A stretch of 8,006 nt of DNA from JBKJML01 sp046596415. GTDB taxonomy: Bacteria > Actinomycetota > Thermoleophilia > Gaiellales > Gaiellaceae. Made by a program: the position numbers and the translations under genes. The notes beneath the pieces are model-generated. The model did not search any database. It saw only the letters and a program-made list of their open reading frames with translations, and had not been told where the DNA came from. The stretch is from NCBI GenBank assembly GCA_046596415.1, contig JBKJML010000234.1, positions 1 through 8,006 on the forward strand. Reading direction: 5' to 3'. The number at the start of each line of letters is the position of its first letter. Position 1 is the stretch's first letter. Shown here piece by piece: positions 1-5,380 of the stretch.

Positions 1-97
1 ACTCGCGCGTCTGGCCAAGCACTTCGCGCTTTTCCTTCTTGATGACCGTGCCTGCCCCGTGGTGCGGATACACCACCTTGTCGCCGACGTCGAACAA
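1..97 (-). CDS. carD: CarD-family RNA polymerase-binding transcription regulator, N-terminal fragment (runs off the left edge)
   Basis: Only the first 32 codons lie in the window. The peptide begins MFDVGDKVVYPHHGAGTV, the characteristic start of CarD/CdnL proteins, whose N-terminal Tudor-like domain binds the RNA polymerase beta subunit; the missing C-terminal part contacts DNA at the upstream edge of the -10 element and stabilises open complexes (family knowledge). The start is TTG at 97-95, read as Met. It is preceded by a strong Shine-Dalgarno five bases away, and the only ATG nearby (120-118) is out of frame; the in-frame upstream sequence reaches a stop at 130-128 without another convincing start. 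The gene follows radA on the same strand after a 147-base gap holding a hairpin and two candidate -10 elements, so it probably has its own promoter. In relatives carD is often followed by ispD and ispF, which would lie beyond the left edge. Confidence 0.88.
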   Translation of the reverse strand, partial: MFDVGDKVVYPHHGAGTVIKKEKREVLGQTRE

Positions 98-102
98 GCC
101 AG

Positions 103-109
103 CCTCCCC
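103..109 (-). promoter_or_regulatory. Shine-Dalgarno site that fixes the TTG start of carD
   Basis: On the minus strand GGGGAGG lies five bases before the TTG at 97. It is the only good ribosome-binding site near the CarD-like peptide and decides the start in favour of TTG. Confidence 0.75.
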
Positions 110-118
110 TGAGTTCCC

Positions 119-124
119 ATTATC
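119..124 (-). promoter_or_regulatory. Candidate -10 element P2 close to carD
   Basis: The minus strand reads GATAAT, five of six matches to TATAAT. A start site about 7 bases downstream would give a very short leader ending in the carD Shine-Dalgarno. No -35 match is seen at 16-18 bases upstream. If this is the true promoter, the hairpin at 139-166 lies upstream of it and would instead terminate radA. Confidence 0.35.
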
Positions 125-132
125 GGTCTACG

Positions 133-166
133 AAAACGGCCGACGGGCGTTGGAGCCTCCGTCGGC
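133..166 (-). terminator. Hairpin plus short T run between radA and carD (leader attenuator or radA terminator)
   Basis: The 8-bp arms GCCGACGG (139-146) and CCGTCGGC (159-166) are perfectly complementary with a 12-base loop. On the minus strand the stem is followed by CG and then TTTT (136-133). It lies 79 bases after the radA stop and about 40 bases before carD. If carD starts from the TATACT at 181-176, the stem begins about four bases into the transcript; if carD uses the GATAAT at 124-119, this is simply the radA terminator. The T run is short, so termination strength is uncertain. Confidence 0.5.
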
Positions 167-175
167 AAGTGCTTG

Positions 176-181
176 AGTATA
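176..181 (-). promoter_or_regulatory. Candidate -10 element P1 for carD
   Basis: The minus strand reads TATACT, five of six matches to TATAAT, in a locally AT-richer part of the radA-carD gap. No good -35 is visible at 16-18 bases upstream. The predicted start is near 170, immediately before the hairpin at 166-139. Confidence 0.4.
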
Positions 182-203
182 GCGGAAACCCCTGGAAAAT
201 GCA

Positions 204-242
204 CGTTTTCGACTGTATAACGCCGATTTGCAGGGCGTTTTC
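204..242 (+). repeat. Two direct copies of CGTTTTC upstream of carD
   Basis: CGTTTTC occurs at 204-210 and 236-242, 32 bp apart (about three helical turns), with an inverted copy at 132-138. All lie between radA and carD. The downstream copy abuts the -35 position expected for the TATACT element at 181-176, so they could be protein-binding sites, but seven-base matches in a short region can arise by chance. Confidence 0.2.
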
Positions 243-244
243 CG

Positions 245-1597
245 TCAGGCTGGCTGCTGCCGCGTCTCGAGACCCGCAGCGAGCGCCTCGCGCAGCGTCT
301 CGACCTCGGCGGTACGCACGCCGCGCAGAGCGCGCGTCCCACTCGGTGCAAGCGCCTCGGTGACGCCGAGCTTCGCGCACTCCTCGAGGCGGCGTTCGGC
401 CTGTGCGGCCGGCCGCAGCCTCCCTGTCAAGCCGATCTCGCCGAACGCGGCGATTCCTTCACGCACGGGTGCTCCCCGCGAGGCGGACGCGATGGCGAGC
501 GCGATCGCGAGATCGGCGCCCGGTTCGTCGATCCGCACGCCGCCCGCGACGTTGACGAAGACGTCCGCTCCGCCGAGTGCGAGGCCCGCGTGCCGGGAGC
601 AGACTGCAACGATCATCGCCAGCCGCTTCGGATCGACACCGGTCGCGACTCGCCGCGGCATCGCAAGATCGCTCGGCGCGACGAGAGACTGGATCTCGAG
701 CAGGATCGGACGTGTCCCTTCCAGAGCACACGCAACCGCGGCGCCGATCTCGCCGGGCTGCGTACGTCCGAACAGCTCGGAGGGATCGGGTACGCCGACG
801 AGCCCGGCGCCCGTCATCTCGAAGATCCCGAGCTCGTTCGTCGAACCGAACCGGTTCTTGGCGGCCCGCAGGATGCGATGAGCGTGGTAGCGGTCGCCCT
901 CGAACTGAAGGACACAGTCGACGAGGTGCTCGAGGACGCGTGGGCCGGCGACTGCGCCGTCCTTCGTCACGTGGCCGACGAGGATTGTCGCGACACCGAA
1001 CTCCTTCGCGACGCGGAGCAACCGGCCGGCGGATTCGCGCACCTGTGCAACGGAGCCGGGAGCCGAGCCGAGGTCAGCCGAGTAGAGCGTCTGGATCGAA
1101 TCGATCACACACACATCGGGTCGCTCCCGCTCGAGCGTCGCACAGACGGCAGCGAGTTCTGTCTCAGCGAGGATCTCGACATCGTCGATTCCCCCGAGGC
1201 GTGCCGCTCGAAGCTTCACCTGCGCCGTCGACTCTTCGCCGGTCACGAGCAAGGCCCGCCGCCCGCCACGCGCGATCGCACCGAGCGCGCTGAGGAGAAG
1301 CGTCGACTTGCCGACACCCGGTTCGCCACCGACGAGAACGAGAGATGCCGGGACCAATCCCCCGCCCAGGACGCGGTCGAGTTCCGGCACGCCGGTCGGG
1401 ATTCGCGCAGACTCCTCCGCGCTGACGTCGGCAAGGCGTACGAGTGGCTTCGCCGCGGAGGCTTTGACATCGGCATCGCGGCCGCTCAGCTCCTCGACGA
1501 GCGTGCCGAAGTCGCCGCAGCCGGGACACCGACCGAACCACCGGCCGGTGGTCGTCCCACACTCGGAGCAAACGTGTTGAACGACAACGCGGGCCAC
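245..1597 (-). CDS. radA: DNA repair/recombination ATPase RadA (Sms)
   Basis: RadA is a RecA-like hexameric ATPase that drives branch migration of recombination intermediates in the cytoplasm (family knowledge). From the chosen start the protein is 450 residues, the usual family length. It shows an N-terminal four-cysteine zinc finger (C10, C13, C24, C27), Walker A GEPGVGKS at 91-98, Walker B ending in D166, the diagnostic KNRFG motif at 247-251, and a C-terminal domain resembling the Lon protease fold from about 285, with GADLAIALA where active Lon has its catalytic serine region. An ATG at 1708 would add 37 residues that do not look like RadA, so I chose GTG at 1597, giving VARVVVQHVCSEC at the N terminus. 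No Shine-Dalgarno precedes this GTG; a -10-like hexamer sits six bases before it, suggesting leaderless translation. It stands alone between the clpC terminator and carD; the disA gene that often follows radA is absent. Confidence 0.95.
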   Translation of the reverse strand: MARVVVQHVCSECGTTTGRWFGRCPGCGDFGTLVEELSGRDADVKASAAKPLVRLADVSAEESARIPTGVPELDRVLGGGLVPASLVLVGGEPGVGKSTLLLSALGAIARGGRRALLVTGEESTAQVKLRAARLGGIDDVEILAETELAAVCATLERERPDVCVIDSIQTLYSADLGSAPGSVAQVRESAGRLLRVAKEFGVATILVGHVTKDGAVAGPRVLEHLVDCVLQFEGDRYHAHRILRAAKNRFGSTNELGIFEMTGAGLVGVPDPSELFGRTQPGEIGAAVACALEGTRPILLEIQSLVAPSDLAMPRRVATGVDPKRLAMIVAVCSRHAGLALGGADVFVNVAGGVRIDEPGADLAIALAIASASRGAPVREGIAAFGEIGLTGRLRPAAQAERRLEECAKLGVTEALAPSGTRALRGVRTAEVETLREALAAGLETRQQPA

Positions 1598-1603
1598 GAA
1601 ACC

Positions 1604-1609
1604 AGTGTA
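1604..1609 (-). promoter_or_regulatory. Candidate -10 element for a leaderless radA transcript
   Basis: The minus strand reads TACACT (TAnnnT type), followed by exactly six bases and then the GTG start, so transcription would begin at or next to the start codon. No recognisable -35 is found 17 bases upstream. The absence of any Shine-Dalgarno before the GTG supports the idea; a single hexamer match is weak on its own. Confidence 0.4.
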
Positions 1610-1760
1610 GGGCGCGGGTCTGACGAGGTTGCGCGCGCTTTCGAGACGACTTCGTGCCGGCTGGCAGCAAGCCGAGCGCGGTGCCACCGCGGCAGACGAA
1701 ACGGACACAGCTGTGAGCCGAATCCGTCACGGCCAGTGCCGCTGTTCTTGTGTAGACGCT

Positions 1761-1790
1761 AGGAGCGGCGGCCTCCAGGCCGCCGCTCCT
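1761..1790 (-). terminator. Perfect 14-bp GC-rich hairpin after clpC
   Basis: AGGAGCGGCGGCCT (1761-1774) and AGGCCGCCGCTCCT (1777-1790) are perfectly complementary around a two-base centre, in practice a 13-bp stem with a four-base loop. It starts 17 bases after the clpC stop codon, the normal place for an intrinsic terminator. No T run follows on the minus strand, as is common for hairpin terminators in GC-rich actinobacteria. It separates clpC from radA, which must then have its own promoter in the remaining 160 bases. Confidence 0.75.
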
Positions 1791-1807
1791 CGTTCAATCG
1801 CTCGTTG

Positions 1808-4339
1808 TTACTCGTCGTCCGAGGAAGCTGCTGGCTCCGAAGGCTCCTCGTCGGGCGGCACCGTCACCTTCTCGAGCGGCGCCTCGCCCTCGACGATCGT
1901 GATGTCGACCATCGACTCCTCGCCCTGCGGGTTCTCTCTGCGGTCGACCATGATCGTCGAGCCGGGCGAGAGGTCACGACCGAGCACGAAGTCGGCCAGC
2001 GGATCCTCGATGAAGCGCTGGATCGCACGGCGCAGCGGCCGCGCACCCATCGCCGGGTCGAAGCCCTGTTCAACCAGCACCTCCTTCGCTGCCTCAGTCA
2101 GCTCGATCGACACTTCGTGGCCCGCCATCTGCTCGCGCAGGCGCTTCAGCTGGAGGTCGACGATGGTGAGGATCTCGCTCTTCTCGAGCTTGTGGAAGAC
2201 GATGATCTCGTCGATCCGGTTCAGGAGCTCGGGCCGGAAGACCTTCTTCAGCTCGCTCGTGACCCGGCTCTTCATCTCGTCGTAGCTCAGGCCATGCTCG
2301 TCACCGATCGAGAAGCCTAGTGTCTGGTTCTTGGCGATCTGGCCGGCGCCGATGTTCGACGTCATGATCACGATCGTGTTCCGGAAATCGACCTTGCGGC
2401 CCTGCGAATCGGTCAGCTTCCCCTCTTCCAGGACCTGAAGCAGGATGTTGGAGACGTCGGGATGGGCCTTCTCGATCTCGTCGAGCAGGAGCACCGAGTA
2501 GGGCTTGCGGCGCACCGCCTCTGTGAGCTGTCCCCCCTCGTCGTAGCCGACATAGCCGGGCGGGGACCCAACGAGCCGGGACACGGAGTGCTTCTCCATG
2601 TACTCCGACATGTCGACTTGGATCATCGCGTCCTCGTCGCCGAACAGGAACTCGGCCAGCGTGCGCGCAAGCTCGGTCTTGCCGACGCCGGAAGGCCCGA
2701 GGAAGATGAACGAGCCGGTCGGCCGCTTCGGATCCTTGATCCCGGCCCGGGCGCGGCGGATCGCCTTCGAGACGGCGACGATCGCCTCGTGCTGCCCGAT
2801 GACCCGCTTGTGTAGCTCCTCCTCCATCCGGATCAGCTTCTGCGACTCCGCCTCGGTGAGCTTGAAGACGGGGATCCCCGTCCACATCGAAACGATGTCG
2901 GCGATCTCGTCCTCGCCCACTTCGGGCTGCTCGTCAGACTCCTCGTTGCGCCAGTTCTCCTCGAGCTCGCGCTTCTTCTGCGTGAGCTTCCGCTCCTTGT
3001 CGCGTAGCGCTGCCGCCTTCTCGAACTCCTGTGACTCGATCGCCTCTTCCTTGTCGGTGCGAACCTTCTCGATCTCCTCCTCCAGCTCGCGATAGCGCGG
3101 CGGAGCCGAGAGCGTCTTGATCCTCAGCCGTGACCCGGCCTCGTCGATCAGGTCGATCGCCTTGTCCGGCAGGTGGCGGTCTTGGATGTAGCGGTCGGCG
3201 AGCACCGCGGACGCGCGGAGCGCATCGTCCGAGATCTTGCAGCGGTGGTGCGCCTCGTAGCGGTCTCGCAGGCCACGCAGGATCTGAACGGTGTCGTCGA
3301 TCGACGGCTCCTCGACCCGAACCTGCTGGAAGCGCCGCTCGAGCGCGGCGTCCCGCTCCAGGTACTTCCGGTACTCGTTGAGCGTCGTCGCGCCGATCGT
3401 CTGGAGCTCGCCGCGCGCGAGTGCCGGCTTCAGGATCGAAGCGGCGTCGATCGCGCCCTCGGCGGCACCTGCGCCGACGAGATTGTGGAGCTCGTCGATG
3501 AACAGGATGATGTCGCCCCGCTGCATGATCTCCTTCATCACTTTCTTCAGGCGCTCCTCGAACTCGCCGCGGTACTTCGAGCCGGCGACGAGCGCAGCGA
3601 GATCGAGCGTGTAGATCTGCTTGTTCTTCAGTAGCTCCGGCACCTGATTTGTGGAGATGCGAGTTGCGAGGCCCTCGACGACGGCGGTCTTGCCGACGCC
3701 GGGCTCGCCGATCAGAACCGGGTTGTTCTTCTGGCGCCGTGACAGGATCTGCATCACGCGCTCGATCTCGGTCTGGCGGCCGACGACTGGGTCGAGCTTG
3801 CCCTCGGTGGCGGCCTTGGTCAGGTTGCGGCCGAACTGGTCGAGGAGCTTCGAGTTCTTCGACTTCTCGCCACCCGCGGCGCCGGCGCCCTGCTGGCGGC
3901 GGCCCGGGCCTGACAGCATGCGGATGATCTCGTTGCGGATCTTCTCGGCATCGGCGTCGAAATCGAGCAGGATCCGGGCGGCGACACCCTCGTTCTCGCG
4001 CACGAGGCCGAGCAGGATGTGCTCGGTGCCGATGTAGTTGTGCCCGAGCGAGAGCGCTCCGCGCAGCGCGAGCTCCAGCACCTTCTTCGCTCGAGGGGTG
4101 AACGGGATCTGTCCTGTCGTCACCTCGTCACCCTGGCCGACGATGCGCGCGACTTGGGCTCGAACCTCCTCCACGGTGATGTCGAGGGATTCGAGGACGC
4201 GCGCGGCGAGCCCTTCCTCCTCACGCAGCAGCCCGAGCAGGATGTGCTCGGTCCCGATGTAGTTGTGCTTGAGAGCCCGCGCCTCGTCCTGTGCCAGTAC
4301 GACGACCTGGCGGGCTCGTTCAGTGAATCGCTCGAACAA
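1808..4339 (-). CDS. clpC: ATP-dependent Clp protease unfoldase subunit ClpC
   Basis: ClpC is a hexameric AAA+ unfoldase that threads substrates into the ClpP peptidase in the cytoplasm. From the TTG at 4339 the protein is 843 residues, typical of the family, and begins MFERFTERARQ as ClpC proteins do. Two Clp_N repeats are visible (both containing HNYIGTEHILLGL, near 25 and 100). Domain D1 has Walker A GEPGVGKT at 211-218, pore loop KYRG at 255-258, Walker B DE at 282-283 and arginine finger R335/R336. A coiled M domain with a UVR-like stretch spans about 415-465. D2 has Walker A GPSGVGKT at 548-555, pore loop GYVGY at 595-599, Walker B DE at 620-621, the ClpP-docking LGF at 674-676 and sensor-2 GARPLRR at 765-771. 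The tail is acidic and low complexity. An ATG at 4411 would add 24 unrelated residues and is rejected. No ctsR, mcsA or mcsB precedes it, unlike Bacillus; control may act at the inverted repeat upstream. Confidence 0.97.
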   Translation of the reverse strand: MFERFTERARQVVVLAQDEARALKHNYIGTEHILLGLLREEEGLAARVLESLDITVEEVRAQVARIVGQGDEVTTGQIPFTPRAKKVLELALRGALSLGHNYIGTEHILLGLVRENEGVAARILLDFDADAEKIRNEIIRMLSGPGRRQQGAGAAGGEKSKNSKLLDQFGRNLTKAATEGKLDPVVGRQTEIERVMQILSRRQKNNPVLIGEPGVGKTAVVEGLATRISTNQVPELLKNKQIYTLDLAALVAGSKYRGEFEERLKKVMKEIMQRGDIILFIDELHNLVGAGAAEGAIDAASILKPALARGELQTIGATTLNEYRKYLERDAALERRFQQVRVEEPSIDDTVQILRGLRDRYEAHHRCKISDDALRASAVLADRYIQDRHLPDKAIDLIDEAGSRLRIKTLSAPPRYRELEEEIEKVRTDKEEAIESQEFEKAAALRDKERKLTQKKRELEENWRNEESDEQPEVGEDEIADIVSMWTGIPVFKLTEAESQKLIRMEEELHKRVIGQHEAIVAVSKAIRRARAGIKDPKRPTGSFIFLGPSGVGKTELARTLAEFLFGDEDAMIQVDMSEYMEKHSVSRLVGSPPGYVGYDEGGQLTEAVRRKPYSVLLLDEIEKAHPDVSNILLQVLEEGKLTDSQGRKVDFRNTIVIMTSNIGAGQIAKNQTLGFSIGDEHGLSYDEMKSRVTSELKKVFRPELLNRIDEIIVFHKLEKSEILTIVDLQLKRLREQMAGHEVSIELTEAAKEVLVEQGFDPAMGARPLRRAIQRFIEDPLADFVLGRDLSPGSTIMVDRRENPQGEESMVDITIVEGEAPLEKVTVPPDEEPSEPAASSDDE

Positions 4340-4347
4340 GGCCTCGA

Positions 4348-4355
4348 CCCCCTTT
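4348..4355 (-). promoter_or_regulatory. Shine-Dalgarno site that fixes the TTG start of clpC
   Basis: The minus strand reads AAAGGGGG eight bases before the TTG at 4339-4337. Together with homology that begins exactly at this codon it decides the start. Confidence 0.65.
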
Positions 4356-4404
4356 CCGAGAAGAAATCGACGCCGGAACGGCTCCGCCATCGTGTCGAAG
4401 GTCG

Positions 4405-4430
4405 GACCCATGGTAACGAATGGATGGGTC
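4405..4430 (-). promoter_or_regulatory. Inverted repeat and candidate -10 in the clpC upstream region (possible operator)
   Basis: GACCCAT (4405-4411) and ATGGGTC (4424-4430) form a perfect 7-bp inverted repeat with a 12-base centre. On the minus strand the -10-like hexamer TACCAT occupies 4415-4410, inside the repeat, which would place a start near 4403 and a leader of about 64 bases before clpC. No good -35 is found. The repeat does not match the HspR (HAIR), HrcA (CIRCE) or CtsR operators. It could also form an RNA hairpin in a read-through transcript from lysS. Confidence 0.35.
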
Positions 4431-4453
4431 GTCCCGATTCCGGCTCGGGCGAG

Positions 4454-5368
4454 CTAGCGTGCGCGGGCGATCAGATCGGCGAAGACGTCCTCGACGACCA
4501 TCTCGACCCCCGGCGGCAGGCTGCCGTCAGGCCCCGCGACATCGCGCATCGTGTCCGAGTAGACCTGTAGCTCGGCGAGCCGGTCCGAGAACATGTGCCC
4601 CTGCTCGGCGAGGAGGCGCTCCACGTCGCCGATCGTCCAGCCACCACGCTCGGGCAGCACGAACGGCTGCGGCACCGGTTCGGGCTGCACGACCGGCTCG
4701 CGTATTGGCTTTGGCGTCTGCTCCGGCTGCTCCGGCACCCGAACCTGAGCAGGTGGAGGAGGAGGCGCCGCGGCGGGCTGAGCAACAGCAACCACGGGCG
4801 ACCGCACGGGTACCGGTACCGGTGGACGCACCGGCCTGCCGATCCGCCGGCGGGCGGCGGTTCCACCGACGACGCCGAGCAGCAGCCCGAGCGCCAGGTT
4901 CAGGGCCGGCCGCGGCGAGACTCGCGGCGGCCGAGCCTCGGGCGCGTCCCAGAGCGACGCGCGGGCCTGCGCCCCGAAGCGATCGTTGTAGAGGACGGTG
5001 AACACCTCGGCGAGCTCCTGCGCCTGGCGTCGGGCAGCGACGCGATCGCTGTCGTCGACACTCACGTCGATGAGGGAGCTGCCGGCGTCGCTACTGACCT
5101 CGGTCTTGCCGAGCAGCTCGCCCGCAGTCTCGCCTTGGCCCAGATTCCGTGCCGCCGACTCGGCGACGACGCCGCTCGCGAGCAACTCCCGCGCCGCCGC
5201 CGCCGCAGGCCCGAGCGACGGGTCGTCGCCGGGTGCCGAGCCTGGGCGCGTCAGCACCACGGTCGCCGTCGCGCGGTACACGTCCGGCTGGAGCAGCGTG
5301 ATCATGAGCGCGAGCGCGACGCCCAGCACCGCACCGGCGGCAACGGGCAACCACGGCGGCCGCGACAT
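4454..5368 (-). CDS. Wzz/YveK-like polysaccharide co-polymerase-type membrane protein with proline-rich tail, no kinase domain
   Basis: The 304-residue protein has the layout of chain-length-determinant (Wzz/CapA/YveK) proteins: transmembrane helix 1 at about 7-26, an extracytoplasmic segment starting with the family-like PDVYRATATVVL, a second helix at about 154-170 preceded by SPRPALNLALG, and an arginine cluster at 173-175. Such proteins set chain length or assist export of surface polysaccharides. No Walker motifs or tyrosine-kinase domain follow; instead there is a proline-rich stretch (about 177-240) and a C-terminal helical segment (about 241-304) beginning GGWTIGDVERLLAEQ that I do not recognise. 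The start ATG overlaps the lysS stop by one base (TGATG), with GAAGGA six bases upstream, so it is probably translationally coupled to lysS. No glycosyltransferase, polymerase or flippase gene is nearby, so the substrate is unknown and a different envelope role is possible. Mycobacteria carry lsr2 at this position. Confidence 0.72.
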   Translation of the reverse strand: MSRPPWLPVAAGAVLGVALALMITLLQPDVYRATATVVLTRPGSAPGDDPSLGPAAAAARELLASGVVAESAARNLGQGETAGELLGKTEVSSDAGSSLIDVSVDDSDRVAARRQAQELAEVFTVLYNDRFGAQARASLWDAPEARPPRVSPRPALNLALGLLLGVVGGTAARRRIGRPVRPPVPVPVRSPVVAVAQPAAAPPPPPAQVRVPEQPEQTPKPIREPVVQPEPVPQPFVLPERGGWTIGDVERLLAEQGHMFSDRLAELQVYSDTMRDVAGPDGSLPPGVEMVVEDVFADLIARAR

Positions 5369-5380
5369 CAGCGTTCCTTC
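5366..5380 (-). promoter_or_regulatory. Coupled stop/start TGATG with Shine-Dalgarno at the lysS/membrane-protein junction
   Basis: On the minus strand the lysS TGA (5370-5368) shares its A with the next ATG (5368-5366). GAAGGA at 5380-5375, inside the last lysS codons, is spaced six bases from the ATG. This arrangement usually means the downstream gene is translated by ribosomes finishing the upstream one. Confidence 0.7.

Noticed and set aside
166..178. CTTGAGT (172-178), a half-site of the HspR HAIR operator, within CAAG-TG-CTTG near the carD promoter
   Set aside because: The second half ACTCAAG at seven-base spacing is absent, so there is no HspR site; the short palindrome alone is not convincing.
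1598..1708. N-terminal extension of radA from ATG 1708
   Set aside because: The 37 extra residues do not resemble RadA, which normally starts a few residues before the zinc finger, and the candidate -10 at 1604-1609 lies inside them.
1706..1715. Ten-base palindrome CACAGCTGTG upstream of radA
   Set aside because: Too short and isolated to call a binding site, and not at a useful distance from the candidate -10.
590..1762. Long open frame of 390 codons on the plus strand opposite radA
   Set aside because: It is a shadow of radA codon usage in GC-rich DNA: arginine-rich, no domain signature, crosses the radA start region and the clpC terminator.
1805..2320. Plus-strand open frame opposite the clpC 3' end, and several similar ones along clpC
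   Set aside because: Mirror images of conserved AAA+ coding sequence; composition follows the antisense of ClpC and no ribosome site supports them.
4340..4411. N-terminal extension of clpC from ATG 4411
   Set aside because: ClpC proteins begin at the MFERFTERA segment; the extension has no family counterpart and a Shine-Dalgarno sits before the TTG.
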